Positions 8,024 to 17,502 of a stretch of DNA of 35,995 nucleotides are shown piece after piece; the stretch's first letter is position 1; each line of letters begins with the position of its first letter. Under the pieces are notes generated by a model. That model saw only the letters and a program-made list of their open reading frames with translations, did no database searches and was not told where the DNA came from. The DNA lies in assembly GCF_900111095.1 (NCBI RefSeq), contig NZ_FOGB01000005.1, positions 1 to 35,995 on the forward strand. The letters are read 5' to 3'. Source of the DNA: Amphritea atlantica. Lineage in GTDB: Bacteria > Pseudomonadota > Gammaproteobacteria > Pseudomonadales > Balneatricaceae. The position numbers and the translations under genes were made by a program.

Positions 8024-9265
8024 ATGAAGACACTATTCGCACTGTTCCTCATGCTGATCGGCTCGCTCTTCAGCACCACAGTCCTGGCTCACTTTACCCA
8101 TTTTGAACCCAGAATCATCCATCTCTATCAGGATAACCGGGACACCATTATTCTGATGCGGATGCCGCTGCCCCTGGTTCTTTTAGATAACAGCTGGCAA
8201 GGAGTCGACAGCCAGCAGGCGATCCCGTTTACTCACAGAGTCACCGCCGCTGAGAGAACTGAATATCTGCTCAATCACAGCGAGATCAAAGCCAGTCTGA
8301 GACGATTAAAACAATTGATCTCATCGGGATACCGCATAAAAAAAGAGGGACAGAATCAGATTTATCGTATTGAGGCTATCAATATATTCAACTCCGACAG
8401 CCGTAACCCCTTCAGTAGTTTAGACACCGCCCAGAGCAACTTTAACGGCGATATTACGATCAGCGAGGATGCCCGTTCGCTGTTCGACGCCGGTCTGGAT
8501 ATCCGGCTGCGGCTGGCCGATACCTCATTAAACACCGATGAAATCAACATCAGCAGTATTCTGGGGGACAAGTTCAATGCCATTAACCGTCTGGCGAATA
8601 TCGTCAACCTCCACCGGGAGGGTGAAATAACATCGGTCACCACCGTTGGGATTCTCGATTATTCAACTACCCGCCTGCCCACATTAACCAGCAAACTGAT
8701 CAATGGGTTTAACAGCGGTTTCAGTCATATACTGATTGGCACCGACCATATACTGTTTATCCTATTACTGTTTTTCAGTGCTACTGGCTTTATCAGACTG
8801 CTGTCACTGGCCACCGCATTCACTCTGGGCCACTCATTCAGCCTGCTGTTTGGTCATAATCTGGCGATCTCATCTCCAGCGTTCACCCCGGGCATCGAAC
8901 TGCTTATTGCACTGACTATTTGCGTCACTGCAATCCTGCTGCTGTGCCAGAAAGCGCAGCATATCGGCACTACCCCGATACTGATTATCGGCGTTATCCA
9001 CGGCTTTGGCTTCTCCTTTGTGTTTAACGAGCTGGCTAAAGAGGGTTCACAAACCAGCGCCATTAACCTGCTATCGTTCAATATCGGTATCGAAGCGGGA
9101 CAACTGTTTATCTACAGTCTGGCGTTTGTCTTAACCGCAATGTGTAAAAGATATCTGACCTTCGAAAGGCCGCTGTACGTCTACGTATCGGTGTTCACGC
9201 TGATGGTGTCGGCCTATTGGATAGTCACCCGTTCGATCCCGCTGCTGGAAACGATACAGGCCTGA
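8024..9265 (+). CDS. HupE/UreJ-family membrane protein with periplasmic N-domain
   Basis: This 413-residue protein has a signal peptide (MKTLFALFLMLIG, cleavage near VLA), a roughly 200-residue extracytoplasmic region, then a C-terminal membrane domain of about six to seven helices. The motif GFSHILIGTDHILFIL and the later HSFSLLFGH and IHGFGFSF segments, with several intramembrane His/Asp, are those of the HupE/UreJ_2 group. HupE and UreJ homologues are nickel permeases, so metal transport is plausible. Given the PQQ enzyme, calcium or a lanthanide would also fit, but this is inference. ATG 8024 was chosen over 7997 because it begins the signal peptide. It lies about 80 bp after the VOC gene and is probably cotranscribed. 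Confidence 0.75.
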   Translation: MKTLFALFLMLIGSLFSTTVLAHFTHFEPRIIHLYQDNRDTIILMRMPLPLVLLDNSWQGVDSQQAIPFTHRVTAAERTEYLLNHSEIKASLRRLKQLISSGYRIKKEGQNQIYRIEAINIFNSDSRNPFSSLDTAQSNFNGDITISEDARSLFDAGLDIRLRLADTSLNTDEINISSILGDKFNAINRLANIVNLHREGEITSVTTVGILDYSTTRLPTLTSKLINGFNSGFSHILIGTDHILFILLLFFSATGFIRLLSLATAFTLGHSFSLLFGHNLAISSPAFTPGIELLIALTICVTAILLLCQKAQHIGTTPILIIGVIHGFGFSFVFNELAKEGSQTSAINLLSFNIGIEAGQLFIYSLAFVLTAMCKRYLTFERPLYVYVSVFTLMVSAYWIVTRSIPLLETIQA

Positions 9266-9289
9266 CAAGTGTTCCAGGCCAGGCGGAGA

Positions 9290-9311
9290 AAAGGGCGCAT
9301 AAACGCCCTTT
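9290..9311. terminator. Terminator between the convergent HupE-like gene and cbpM
   Basis: AAAGGGCG-CATAAA-CGCCCTTT is an A/T-flanked 8-bp stem lying between two convergent genes. It can serve both strands. Confidence 0.65.
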
Positions 9312-9332
9312 CGCACATCGCTTGAGAGCCGT

Positions 9333-9638
9333 TTACAAATCGACAAAGCGGCTCAGACGACTCTGCAGATACCGATTCTGTTCGCGCAACTGCTCAACCT
9401 CATTGAGTAACTCTATTGCCAGGGCGATACCCGCCCAATTGACATCCAGATCACGATGCAGGCGCACCGCTTTCTTCGTCAGAACCAGCATCGCGGGGCT
9501 AAACAGCCACTCACCGGGGCTATCACCAACCGGCTCGACAATACCCTGCTCGATAATCTCAACGACCATACTTTCGGCCACACCGGTTTGCAGGCAGAGC
9601 TCGGAGAAACTCAGGTAGGTTGCTTGCTGATCGCTCAT
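9333..9638 (-). CDS. cbpM: CbpM, chaperone-modulator protein
   Basis: This 101-residue protein starts [20 protein letters not shown], with a MerR-like helix-turn-helix N-terminal fold and a C-terminal coiled helix ([21 protein letters not shown]). CbpM binds the J-domain of CbpA and inhibits its co-chaperone and DNA-binding activity. The start overlaps the cbpA stop by ATGA, a classic coupled pair. Confidence 0.9.
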   Translation of the reverse strand: MSDQQATYLSFSELCLQTGVAESMVVEIIEQGIVEPVGDSPGEWLFSPAMLVLTKKAVRLHRDLDVNWAGIALAIELLNEVEQLREQNRYLQSRLSRFVDL

Positions 9639-10588
9639 GATGCATCACTCCACTCGGCTCGGGGATCGAAAGGTGTCAGTTCCGCCAGCTGTTGCCAATG
9701 AGTCCTGGCAGACTCACTGCCTGACGGGGGCATCACCACTTTTAAGACCGCATAAAGGTCCCCCTGATGCTGGCGACCCGGCAGTCCTTTACCCTTCACC
9801 CGCAGACGCTGACCACTCTGACTGTTGGCCGGAATGGTCAGTTTAATCTCGCCCGACAGGGTTGGCATGGTTACCTTACAACCCAGCGCCGCCTCCCAGG
9901 GAGCCACCGGCACGGTGATAATCAGGTTATGCCCCTCGACATCAAACAGTGGATGAGGCACCAGTCGAATTCGCAGATAGAGATCACCGAATGCGCCGTT
10001 GCCGATACCCGGTGCGCCCTGCCCTTTTAAACGGATACGCTCGCCATCGACCACTCCCGGAGGAATTTTAACATTGAGGGTTTTCTTAACCTCGCTGACA
10101 CGCCCCTCATTATCATAGTGAGGCAGATGGTAGGAGATCGTTTTAGAGCCTTTCGACAGGGTTTCCTCGAGAAAAACCGGCAGATCGGTTTCAATATCCT
10201 GACCTCGCTGGCTATAAGGCTGACGGCTTTCAAAGCCGCGGGCACCAGCGCCCCCCTCCGTACCAAAAATAGAGGAAAAAAAGTCAGAGAAATCCCGTTG
10301 CTGATAGCCATCGCCGTCGCCCCTGGCCGATGATTGCCAGCCCGGTGGTGGGCGAAACTCCTGCTGCGCAGCGCCGTATAAACGCAGTTCATCATATTCA
10401 GCCCGTTTGGTTTTATCCTTCAGCACCTCGTAGGCTTCGCTAACCTCCTTGAACTGATTTTCTGCATCATGATGACTGCTGACATCCGGGTGATATTTTC
10501 GCGCCAGTTTTCGGTAGGCAACCTTTATCGCCTTACTATCAGCATCGGGATCAACGCCCAGAATCTTGTAATAGTCTTTGAATTCCAT
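9635..10588 (-). CDS. cbpA: CbpA, curved-DNA-binding DnaJ-class co-chaperone
   Basis: This 317-residue protein has an N-terminal J-domain ([20 protein letters not shown], with HPD at about 33-35), a Gly/Phe-rich linker (about 75-125) and two C-terminal substrate-binding domains. It lacks the zinc-finger region of DnaJ, as expected for CbpA. It is a co-chaperone of DnaK and binds curved DNA. It is paired with cbpM. It sits inside the alcohol-oxidation island but has no obvious functional link; the 240 bp upstream show no sigma54 site. Confidence 0.93.
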   Translation of the reverse strand: MEFKDYYKILGVDPDADSKAIKVAYRKLARKYHPDVSSHHDAENQFKEVSEAYEVLKDKTKRAEYDELRLYGAAQQEFRPPPGWQSSARGDGDGYQQRDFSDFFSSIFGTEGGAGARGFESRQPYSQRGQDIETDLPVFLEETLSKGSKTISYHLPHYDNEGRVSEVKKTLNVKIPPGVVDGERIRLKGQGAPGIGNGAFGDLYLRIRLVPHPLFDVEGHNLIITVPVAPWEAALGCKVTMPTLSGEIKLTIPANSQSGQRLRVKGKGLPGRQHQGDLYAVLKVVMPPSGSESARTHWQQLAELTPFDPRAEWSDAS

Positions 10589-10826
10589 AATCTGCCCGTT
10601 AGCACCGCAGGGTTATTAAGATAAGCGTGACACCGCCTGTGCGATTACTATAGACCAAAACCGGGTTGTTATAGGCGGTCTTCAGGGCAAAGTGATGCGG
10701 ACTGATGATTGCGGACATAGTTTAAGAGAATAAAGCACAACTATCGGTTGACAGCAGATCAGCAGCGCTCAGCCACAGAGGGCACATAGATATGCAGCTC
10801 AGACGGTCTCAAATGTAATAAACAAC

Positions 10827-11636
10827 CTATCCTCCCGCCTTTGACCGCCCAATTACGCCCTTCTGGGGATCATAACCCCAGACTGCCAGGCTGAAAAACA
10901 GCACAAAGGCACCAAAGACCACACTCAACGCCAGCCAGTTTAACTGCCCATACAGAGCAAACCGGACCAGCTCTACAGAATAAGTAAACGGATTATATTG
11001 CGCTGCCATAAACACCAGTTCAGCGCCCGCCTCCTCCAGTTTCCACAGCGGATATAGTGCCGGTGAGATAAAGAACATAGGAAAGATGACAAAGTTCATC
11101 ATCCCGGCGAAGTTTTCCAGCTGCTTTACCGAGACAGAGAGTAATAACCCCAGAGCCCCCAGCATCAGAGCAACCAGGATAAACGCGGGCAGTGCGGTCA
11201 ATGCACCAACAAGCGGTATATCTACATCAAACAGCCAGCAGATAATCATAAAACTGTACACCTGCAACAAGGATAACAGTGTCCCGGCCATCAGTTTACT
11301 GAAGAGGATATACCAGCGCGGCAATGGTGCCGTCAGCAACAGACGCATCAGCCCCATCTCCCGGTCATAGACCATCGACAGAGATGACTGCATACCGTTA
11401 AACAGAATCACCATACACAGCAGCCCCGGGGAGATATAGACCTCATACTCAATATAGGATTCATAGGGAGGAATAACCGCCACCCCAAAGACATTCTGAA
11501 AACCGGCGGCAAAAACTAAAAGCCATAGGGCGGGCCTTACCAACGCTGAAAACAGGCGCCCTTTCTGGCGCATAAACTTGCCAACTTCCCGGGCCGACAG
11601 TGCACTGAACGCATTGATGGCATGACTCGTATTCAC
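10827..11636 (-). CDS. pedC: PedC-like ABC-2 type permease
   Basis: This 269-residue membrane protein has six predicted helices and ABC-2 family features (REVGKFMRQKGRLFSALVRPALWLLVF near the N-terminus; VFGVAVIPPYESYIEYEVYISPGL). With the three genes before it, it reproduces the pedA1-pedA2-pedB-pedC order found beside PQQ alcohol dehydrogenases. In P. putida KT2440 PedA1A2BC is needed for growth that depends on low lanthanide levels. The start overlaps the stop of pedB by 4 bp. It is the last gene of a seven-gene minus-strand operon. Confidence 0.85.
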   Translation of the reverse strand: MNTSHAINAFSALSAREVGKFMRQKGRLFSALVRPALWLLVFAAGFQNVFGVAVIPPYESYIEYEVYISPGLLCMVILFNGMQSSLSMVYDREMGLMRLLLTAPLPRWYILFSKLMAGTLLSLLQVYSFMIICWLFDVDIPLVGALTALPAFILVALMLGALGLLLSVSVKQLENFAGMMNFVIFPMFFISPALYPLWKLEEAGAELVFMAAQYNPFTYSVELVRFALYGQLNWLALSVVFGAFVLFFSLAVWGYDPQKGVIGRSKAGG

Positions 11637-12898
11637 GGTTTAGCTCCCAGGTTTAGTTGGCAACGGCTTTTATCCCGGTCACTGCCTAAGATATCGAGGT
11701 TATTCAACGGATGCAGAAAACCATCGATCGGCGCACGCCCGATCACACGGTTCAGAGAGGTCAGAAATACCGGTTGCCTTAGCTGATTGTTCCAGGGACG
11801 AAAATTCAGTGGATAACCTTTGGCACCATCCAGCTTAAAGGCTTCAGAGTGCAGGGTGTCGAGTAGTGAGTCAGCAGAGCCTGAGTGGTGATCTGTTGCA
11901 GACTGATCCAGCATCGCCTGGGCAATCACCTTCACTGCTAGCCAGGCTGACCAGTCATAGCCGGTCATCTGCCGTTTAGCTTTCTTTTTAAAACGTTTAT
12001 TAACCTGCGGGGCACCGTTGCGTTCCCAGGCCCAGTGCCACCAATCTGCGACCAGTCCCGAAGCACCAACTACCGGACGCGGTTTAACGATGGCGTACGG
12101 AACATCAACGGCAAACTCCCCCGTACTGTCGACCACATAGACCACGTCATAATCATCCTTCGCCGTTAACAGTGAGATATTGTTCTGGTAGCGCTGGCGG
12201 GGATCACTTCCCAGGGTATAGGGTTTAAGTGTGACCAGATCGAGACCAAACTTTTTTGCCGAGCCCTGCAGTGATTCGAGATAGCGCAAATCGGCTTCAG
12301 CTTCACTGTGCAACACCAGCACCTCTTTCCACTTTTTAGAGATCAGATACTGTGCCATCGCATCTGTGAGCATGCGTCGACTGGGGACGACATGCAGCAG
12401 ATTAGGCTGGCAGCTTTGATCACGCAGGGTGTTGTCGAGGGCACTGAGATTAAACAGAATGGTGTTGCGCCCCTGCCCGGCACCTGCAGCCAGCCTGACC
12501 CCTTCAGCGGGCAGGTCTAGCAGAAAAAACTGCGTTCCCTCAGCCTGCAACCGCTGGATCAGTGCGGGCAACTCGGAAAGTTCCTCCACCTCGTGTCGCG
12601 TCAATGTAAACCTGATGCCGTTTTTCTGAGCAGCAAAACGCGACTCCTGAATCGCCAGCTCGACCGCAGTGTCGAGGCGCCCCCAGGGCTGAGCCTGATA
12701 ACGGGCATCGGTCACCTCTGTGCGGTAACGGGGATCATCGGCATACTCGATCAGGGCGAAACTGACGCTTTGAAGCTCCACCGCCCATACCGAGGAGCAT
12801 ACCGAAGATGACAGCAGCAATGCCAGCAGTGTTGCTACGCACCTGAGACGACTTGAATTGAAGCCGATCTGTTTACAAATCGCTGTCACAGAAAACAT
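11633..12898 (-). CDS. pedB: PedB-like periplasmic substrate-binding protein of a PQQ-associated ABC system
   Basis: This 421-residue protein has a signal peptide (cleavage near VWA, about residue 39) and a type I periplasmic-binding fold (branched-chain amino-acid receptor type). Clear segments are FALIEYADDPRYRTEV, LLDLPAEGV and DVVYVVDSTGEF. It corresponds to the TIGR03863-type binding protein of PQQ alcohol dehydrogenase systems. In lanthanide users this may be the metal- or chelate-binding component; that role is inferred. The start and the preceding stop overlap at 12898. Confidence 0.85.
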   Translation of the reverse strand: MFSVTAICKQIGFNSSRLRCVATLLALLLSSSVCSSVWAVELQSVSFALIEYADDPRYRTEVTDARYQAQPWGRLDTAVELAIQESRFAAQKNGIRFTLTRHEVEELSELPALIQRLQAEGTQFFLLDLPAEGVRLAAGAGQGRNTILFNLSALDNTLRDQSCQPNLLHVVPSRRMLTDAMAQYLISKKWKEVLVLHSEAEADLRYLESLQGSAKKFGLDLVTLKPYTLGSDPRQRYQNNISLLTAKDDYDVVYVVDSTGEFAVDVPYAIVKPRPVVGASGLVADWWHWAWERNGAPQVNKRFKKKAKRQMTGYDWSAWLAVKVIAQAMLDQSATDHHSGSADSLLDTLHSEAFKLDGAKGYPLNFRPWNNQLRQPVFLTSLNRVIGRAPIDGFLHPLNNLDILGSDRDKSRCQLNLGAKP

Positions 12899-13881
12899 CA
12901 GTCATCCACCACAACATCGTGGGGCACCCGCCCTGCAGGCACCGATCTGATCACTTTCAACCGTTCAGTATCGATCACAGCCAGATCATCACTCTTGCCA
13001 TTGGTCACATAGAGCCGGCTTTCGTCCTGATTAAGCGCGATTCCCCAGGCCCTTTTACCCACCAGGATATAGTCGATCACTTTGTTAGCAGGTATATCAA
13101 CCACCGCCACATGATTGGCTCCGCCGAGAGTGATGTAGGCTCGCTGACCATCTTTGGTCATCACCATACCGACCGGAGAGATACTTTCGGGACGCACCCC
13201 ACGCAGTGAAAAAGACAACTCAGCAACGGACTGATAGGACGACGTATCCAGAATCGAAATAGTACCTCCCACTTCATTACTCACCCAAAGCTGCTTCTGA
13301 TCCGGTGTCAGCAGCATCCTTCTTGGGCGATTGCCCACCACAATATTCTCAACCAGTTCACGACTCTGCACATCGATCACATGCACCATGTTAGCCACCT
13401 CAGAGGTGACATACACCAGACGATTATCCGGTGTTACCAATACCCCTTCCGGCTCTTCACCCACCTCGATCTCGGCAACTTTCCTGCCCTCTTCCAGCGA
13501 GTAAACGGTCACCAATCCATCATCCTCATTGGAGGCATAGAGGAATTTCTCATCCGGTGACAGATCAAATCGGTCAGGGTCTTCACCGATCTCAATACTT
13601 TGCTGTACTGTCAGCGAAGCCACATCGATTACATCGATCACATCTGCGTCACCGCAGGCCACATAGAGGAGTGCGCCATCGTTACTCAGCTTCATCGCCC
13701 GAGGGCGTTCGCTCGTGTTAATCGCCGTTACCTTATCCATGCTGCTGGCTTCAAATACGGTGACCCGATCATCTTTTTCACTGCTGACAAAAACATAACC
13801 ACTGTTTGCCTGACTCTGTTGCACCGCCAGTAGCAGTGATACCAAAGCAATCGAATTAAAAGCTTTAACAAGCACGTTCAT
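12898..13881 (-). CDS. pedA2: PedA2-like periplasmic YVTN beta-propeller protein
   Basis: This 327-residue protein has a signal peptide (cleavage near SQA-NSG) and about seven repeats of the YVTN type (LLYVACGDADVIDVIDV, FLYASNEDDGLVTVYSL, LVYVTSEVANMVHVIDV). This is the PQQ-dependent catabolism-associated propeller (TIGR03866 type). It is predicted to work in the periplasm with the PedB-like binding protein. I chose ATG 13881 for its GGAG 7 bases upstream; ATG 13893 is the alternative. The N-terminus overlaps the end of the ATPase gene. Confidence 0.87.
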   Translation of the reverse strand: MNVLVKAFNSIALVSLLLAVQQSQANSGYVFVSSEKDDRVTVFEASSMDKVTAINTSERPRAMKLSNDGALLYVACGDADVIDVIDVASLTVQQSIEIGEDPDRFDLSPDEKFLYASNEDDGLVTVYSLEEGRKVAEIEVGEEPEGVLVTPDNRLVYVTSEVANMVHVIDVQSRELVENIVVGNRPRRMLLTPDQKQLWVSNEVGGTISILDTSSYQSVAELSFSLRGVRPESISPVGMVMTKDGQRAYITLGGANHVAVVDIPANKVIDYILVGKRAWGIALNQDESRLYVTNGKSDDLAVIDTERLKVIRSVPAGRVPHDVVVDD

Positions 13882-14638
13882 GAACAACTCCAACCGTTTT
13901 ATTCAGATTTATCAGGTGTAAAAACGCGTCTGAAAGTGAGCTTCCGCAAAGCGGCTCTTTAGCCAACAACTCTCCCGGGGATGAATCAGCCAGAACCTTA
14001 CCTCTGTCCAGTACAACAACCCGGTCAGCCTGCTGAATCTCCTCAACTATATGGGTGCTCCAGAGCACCGCCAGATCACGCTCTTTACATAAAGCGATAA
14101 CATGATTAACCAGCGCCTTACGGGATTCCGGGTCCAGTCCGACGGTCGCCTCATCCATCAATAGAAGCCGGGGACGGTGGAGCAGACTGCGGATTAACTC
14201 AACCTTGCGCTGGTTGCCGCCACTAAGACTGCGCACCGGCAGATACCGCACCGCTTGCATCTCAAAGCGTTCCAGCTCACTGGATATGCGTTGTTCCGCC
14301 TCAGAACGGCTGAGCCCATGTAACAGGCAGTGAAATTTAAGGTTACCCTGCACCGTCAGGTCGAGATCCAGAGTCGGCTGCTGAAACACCACGCCGATAG
14401 AAGACAGCGCGGCAATAGGATGATGGCGAATATCATGGCCACAGACCCATATCTGCCCACTATCGCCATTAAACAGACCGGTTAACAGCTGAAAAAGAGT
14501 CGTTTTACCCGCACCATTCTGCCCCAGCAAACCGACAAACTGGGATGACTGAATCGCTAAACTGACCTGATCCAGCGCTTTAACCGTTCCATAGGTTTTG
14601 CTAACGGCGGTCAGCTCCAGTGCGGTATCTGATTGCAT
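13865..14638 (-). CDS. pedA1: PedA1-like ABC transporter ATPase
   Basis: This 257-residue ABC ATPase has Walker A GQNGAGKT (39-46), signature LSGGNQRK (about 138), Walker B LLLMDEATVGLDP and switch His in STHIVEE. It belongs to the ABC-2 (drug/polysaccharide-type) ATPases and matches the PQQ-alcohol-dehydrogenase-associated ATPase group (TIGR03864 type). It would energise the permease at 10827-11636. It lies 2 bp after the upstream SsuB-like ATPase gene, so both transporters share one message. Confidence 0.88.
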   Translation of the reverse strand: MQSDTALELTAVSKTYGTVKALDQVSLAIQSSQFVGLLGQNGAGKTTLFQLLTGLFNGDSGQIWVCGHDIRHHPIAALSSIGVVFQQPTLDLDLTVQGNLKFHCLLHGLSRSEAEQRISSELERFEMQAVRYLPVRSLSGGNQRKVELIRSLLHRPRLLLMDEATVGLDPESRKALVNHVIALCKERDLAVLWSTHIVEEIQQADRVVVLDRGKVLADSSPGELLAKEPLCGSSLSDAFLHLINLNKTVGVVHERAC

Positions 14639-14640
14639 GA

Positions 14641-15414
14641 TTATCTCCTGGAGACCGATTTCAGAACTGGTGCGGAGAGAACCCCTTCTAATAAACCGGC
14701 GTAATCAGAGAGCAGATCACTTTTCCAACGCTGCAGTCTGTTATCGTCGGGCAAACGGGGGCGGGCAATATCCACCGGGGTATCCAGAATGACTGTGCCC
14801 GGGGCAGCGGAAAGGAACAGTATCCGGTCCGCCAGCTGAATCGCTTCATTCAGATCATGGGTTACAAAGATAACGGTGGATTTCTGCTCCACCCATAGCT
14901 CACTTAACAGTGAACGCAGGTTATCGGCATTGGGGGCGTCCAGTGATACAAAGGGTTCATCCAGCAGCAACAGGTCCGGCTCGGTCAGAAAAGCCCGGGC
15001 GATACTGACCCTGCGCTGCATTCCCCCGGACAGATGTTTTGGATAGAGGGCAGATTTCCCTCCAAGCCCAACCTTGATCAGTATTGCCTCAATCTCTGAT
15101 TCATTGGCGACAGGCTTCACCAACCGCAGGTTTTCCGCCACTGTTAACCAGGGCATCAGTCTCGGCTGCTGAAAGATATAACCGATCTTACAGTCTGGTT
15201 TGTCGGTCAGAGGGGCACCATTAAACTTAATCTCACCGGGCGCACTGGTTTCCAGAGCCGCAATCATATTCAGCAGGGTAGTTTTACCTGTCCCGGAGGG
15301 GCCGACCAGCGCAACAAACTCGCCCGGCGAGACCCTAAAGGACAACGGTCCCAGCACTTTGTCAGGACTATTGGCATAAAACTTACTCTGTAAAGCGATA
15401 TCAAGACTGACCAT
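14641..15414 (-). CDS. SsuB/TauB-like ABC transporter ATPase
   Basis: This 257-residue ATPase has Walker A GPSGTGKT (38-45), signature LSGGMQRRVSIARAF, Walker B LLLLDEPF and H-loop VTHDLNEA. These features are typical of nitrate/sulfonate/taurine importers. It overlaps the permease gene by 14 bp. With its permease and binding protein it forms a complete importer encoded in front of the ped-type system. Confidence 0.9.
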   Translation of the reverse strand: MVSLDIALQSKFYANSPDKVLGPLSFRVSPGEFVALVGPSGTGKTTLLNMIAALETSAPGEIKFNGAPLTDKPDCKIGYIFQQPRLMPWLTVAENLRLVKPVANESEIEAILIKVGLGGKSALYPKHLSGGMQRRVSIARAFLTEPDLLLLDEPFVSLDAPNADNLRSLLSELWVEQKSTVIFVTHDLNEAIQLADRILFLSAAPGTVILDTPVDIARPRLPDDNRLQRWKSDLLSDYAGLLEGVLSAPVLKSVSRR

Positions 15415-16168
15415 GGTATCCCCCCCGGGCGATGAAGCGGTCCAGCGGACGCATAATCAGCCCCTCGATCACCAGAATGATGGCTGCAAACGCCAGGGTA
15501 TAAGCCAGAATGCTGGAGATATCAAAAAACTGGAAATAGGTCCCCAGCTGAAAACCAACACCATCACTACGCCCCAGTAGTTCAACCACCAGCACTATTT
15601 TCCAGATTAGTGACAGACCGGACCGGGCTGAGGCCATAATGAAGGGGTAAAGCTGCGGCAGGTACACTTTAAAGAAGTAACGCGGTGGAGAGACCTGAAA
15701 AACCCTGGCCACGTCCAGCAGATCCTGGTCAACCACCCGTGCTCCCTCGCGCACCATCACCACTACGGTAGGAATTTTATTTATCGCTACCGCCGCAATC
15801 GCAGCCGCCTCTACCAGCCCAAACCAGACATAACAGAGCATAATAGTGACCAGGGCCGGGACATTAAGGGCAATAATCAGAATTGAATCGCCAGCGCTAT
15901 TCAAACGGGGAAATGCCCCCATCATGATACCGATCAGCACCCCAAGCAGCATCGCAATGGTGAAGCTGAGCAACACCCTTAGCAGGGTCACCAGCAGATG
16001 ATGCAGCATATCCCCGTCAACCAGATGGCTGCGCAGACTGGCAAACACCTGCAGCAGACTGGGAAAGTTACTGCTGTCCATCAGCATAGCCGCACACTGC
16101 CAGACTAAAAATAGAATGGCGAGGGGCAACGCACTATGCAGCAGTTGTTTCAACGCGGGAACGATCAT
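15401..16168 (-). CDS. SsuC/TauC-like ABC transporter permease
   Basis: This 255-residue inner-membrane permease has about six helices and the binding-protein-dependent transport EAA-like loop (ARVFQVSPPRYFFKVYLPQLYPF). Its 4-bp overlap with the binding-protein gene and 14-bp overlap with the ATPase gene indicate a translationally coupled importer. Confidence 0.88.
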   Translation of the reverse strand: MIVPALKQLLHSALPLAILFLVWQCAAMLMDSSNFPSLLQVFASLRSHLVDGDMLHHLLVTLLRVLLSFTIAMLLGVLIGIMMGAFPRLNSAGDSILIIALNVPALVTIMLCYVWFGLVEAAAIAAVAINKIPTVVVMVREGARVVDQDLLDVARVFQVSPPRYFFKVYLPQLYPFIMASARSGLSLIWKIVLVVELLGRSDGVGFQLGTYFQFFDISSILAYTLAFAAIILVIEGLIMRPLDRFIARGGYHGQS

Positions 16169-17211
16169 AGTTCCTCCCCGGTAGCGACCTGCTTCACTCC
16201 CATTTCAGGGTTTGAAATCCAGAACAGCGACCGGTCCAGTTTATCGGCGCCCCCCGTCAACTCTGTCCCACCCTCGCGCAGCATAAAGGCATAGAGATCC
16301 TCCAGCGCATTCAACTCATCTGTTCCGAACTGAAGCTGTACGCCTGCACGATAGCCCTTTTTCAGAGCCATAAAAATCTGATCATCTTCCGCCCGGGTCA
16401 AATCACGGATGCGCAGCCATTCGGCATCGGACGCCAATAGGATATCCCTGGCTTCCCGGGAGGCTTTTAAAAAATTCCCCAACAGCTCACTATGTTGCTG
16501 ACGCCAGGGTTCAGCAAACACCCAACCGAGCATAGGCACCTGATGATCGATACCTAACCCTCTGATCATCTCGTCAACTGAGATGATCGGCTTAAAGCCC
16601 CGGGCCTCTAATCTGGCACCGTAATGCCAGAAATTCAGGCTCAATGGCAGCTTGCCGTCATACATCAACTGATTCAGTAAAGGGGGCGCGGCAAACACCG
16701 GCTCAACCACTTCCAGAAGATCTTTTCCCAGCACCTGCTTACTATAGGCCTGTAGCAGCAGCCAGCTCTTATCGACAGAACCTCCGGCAACCCCCAAACG
16801 TGCACCCTGAATATCCTTAACCGATGAAACCGCGCTCTGCGGCTGAGCATAAAGCCCTCCGGTAGCGGCTGAGACAGGGGAGAAGCCGAACATCCTGTGG
16901 TTAAATCGCTGCCGGTTCACCCAAACCCAGTCACTGTAGATCAGATCAACAGCACCACTTTGCAGCGCAACAGCACTGGCGTTTTTACCAGCAACAGGGG
17001 TTACATCAAGGGAGAAATGGTATTTCTCATCAAGATGATGCTGACGTATAACATCCATCTCCCAGTTGACGGTGCCAAACTGCAGCACAGCAACCCGCAC
17101 CGTCGGCAACGATTCTGCAAACAATTGAGAACCAGGCAGCAACCCCAGCAAGGCGGTAAACAACAGCGCCCCAATGAAGCTTTTTCCCGTTTTAAGCAAA
17201 ACCGGCCTCAT
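16165..17211 (-). CDS. SsuA/TauA-like ABC substrate-binding protein
   Basis: This 348-residue periplasmic protein has signal peptide MRPVLLKTGKSFIGALLF and probable cleavage near FAES. The mature start PTVRVAVLQFGTVNWEMDVI and the pattern GKNASAVALQSGAVDLIYSDWVW are those of the NMT1/SsuA group. The substrate is not readable; given the operon it may carry a cofactor, metal chelate or degradation intermediate. The open frame extends upstream to 17316, but ATG 17211 gives the clean signal peptide. It is the first gene of the operon; a sigma54 promoter and a leader terminator lie upstream. Confidence 0.8.
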   Translation of the reverse strand: MRPVLLKTGKSFIGALLFTALLGLLPGSQLFAESLPTVRVAVLQFGTVNWEMDVIRQHHLDEKYHFSLDVTPVAGKNASAVALQSGAVDLIYSDWVWVNRQRFNHRMFGFSPVSAATGGLYAQPQSAVSSVKDIQGARLGVAGGSVDKSWLLLQAYSKQVLGKDLLEVVEPVFAAPPLLNQLMYDGKLPLSLNFWHYGARLEARGFKPIISVDEMIRGLGIDHQVPMLGWVFAEPWRQQHSELLGNFLKASREARDILLASDAEWLRIRDLTRAEDDQIFMALKKGYRAGVQLQFGTDELNALEDLYAFMLREGGTELTGGADKLDRSLFWISNPEMGVKQVATGEEL

Positions 17212-17362
17212 CCGTCCAATATTGACCAGAGCAGATAAGCTTATTGAAGAAACAGTCGAAAACACAATCTCCATAACAGCATTCCCAGATATAAGATTAG
17301 CGGTGACTGAGGCCACTCTTTACATACATAGCCCCCCTCGTTATCAGCCACACTGTGAGCTT

Positions 17363-17437
17363 AAAAAAGGCCCGGCATATCGTACAAAACACCCTGAAGG
17401 GGAAGGGATAATGAAGGTATCAACTACGATATGCCGG
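17363..17437 (-). terminator. Long-stem terminator in the transporter-operon leader
   Basis: A perfect 13-bp inverted repeat is followed by six T on the minus strand. The large loop is unusual for a simple terminator and contains a possible smaller CCCT...AGGG stem. Confidence 0.65.
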
Positions 17438-17491
17438 ACAAATAACTTACGAAATTACAATCAGTAAGCCGGATAAAGTCTCACAACTAAC
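17366..17491 (-). ncRNA. Candidate sigma54-driven small RNA or attenuating leader
   Basis: A transcript starting near 17491 from the sigma54 site at 17503-17518 would meet a long hairpin. A 13-bp perfect stem, CCGGCATATCGTA / TACGATATGCCGG (minus-strand 17437-17425 and 17384-17372), carries a 40-base C-rich loop and is followed by GCC and T6 (17368-17363). That would give an RNA of about 125 bases ending 155 bp before the first transporter gene. No convincing peptide gene lies inside. It may be a stand-alone sRNA or a conditional terminator for the operon. Confidence 0.45.
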
Positions 17492-17502
17492 AATTGTAAT
17501 TA

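Noticed and set aside
17372-17437. Transposon ends (13-bp perfect inverted repeat)
   Set aside because: Only 40 bp lie between the arms, with no target duplication seen, and T6 follows one arm on the minus strand, so an RNA hairpin is a simpler reading.
17174-17467. 97-codon plus-strand open frame
   Set aside because: It overlaps the start of the SsuA-like gene and spans the inverted repeat and terminator; it is better explained as leader DNA of the transporter operon.
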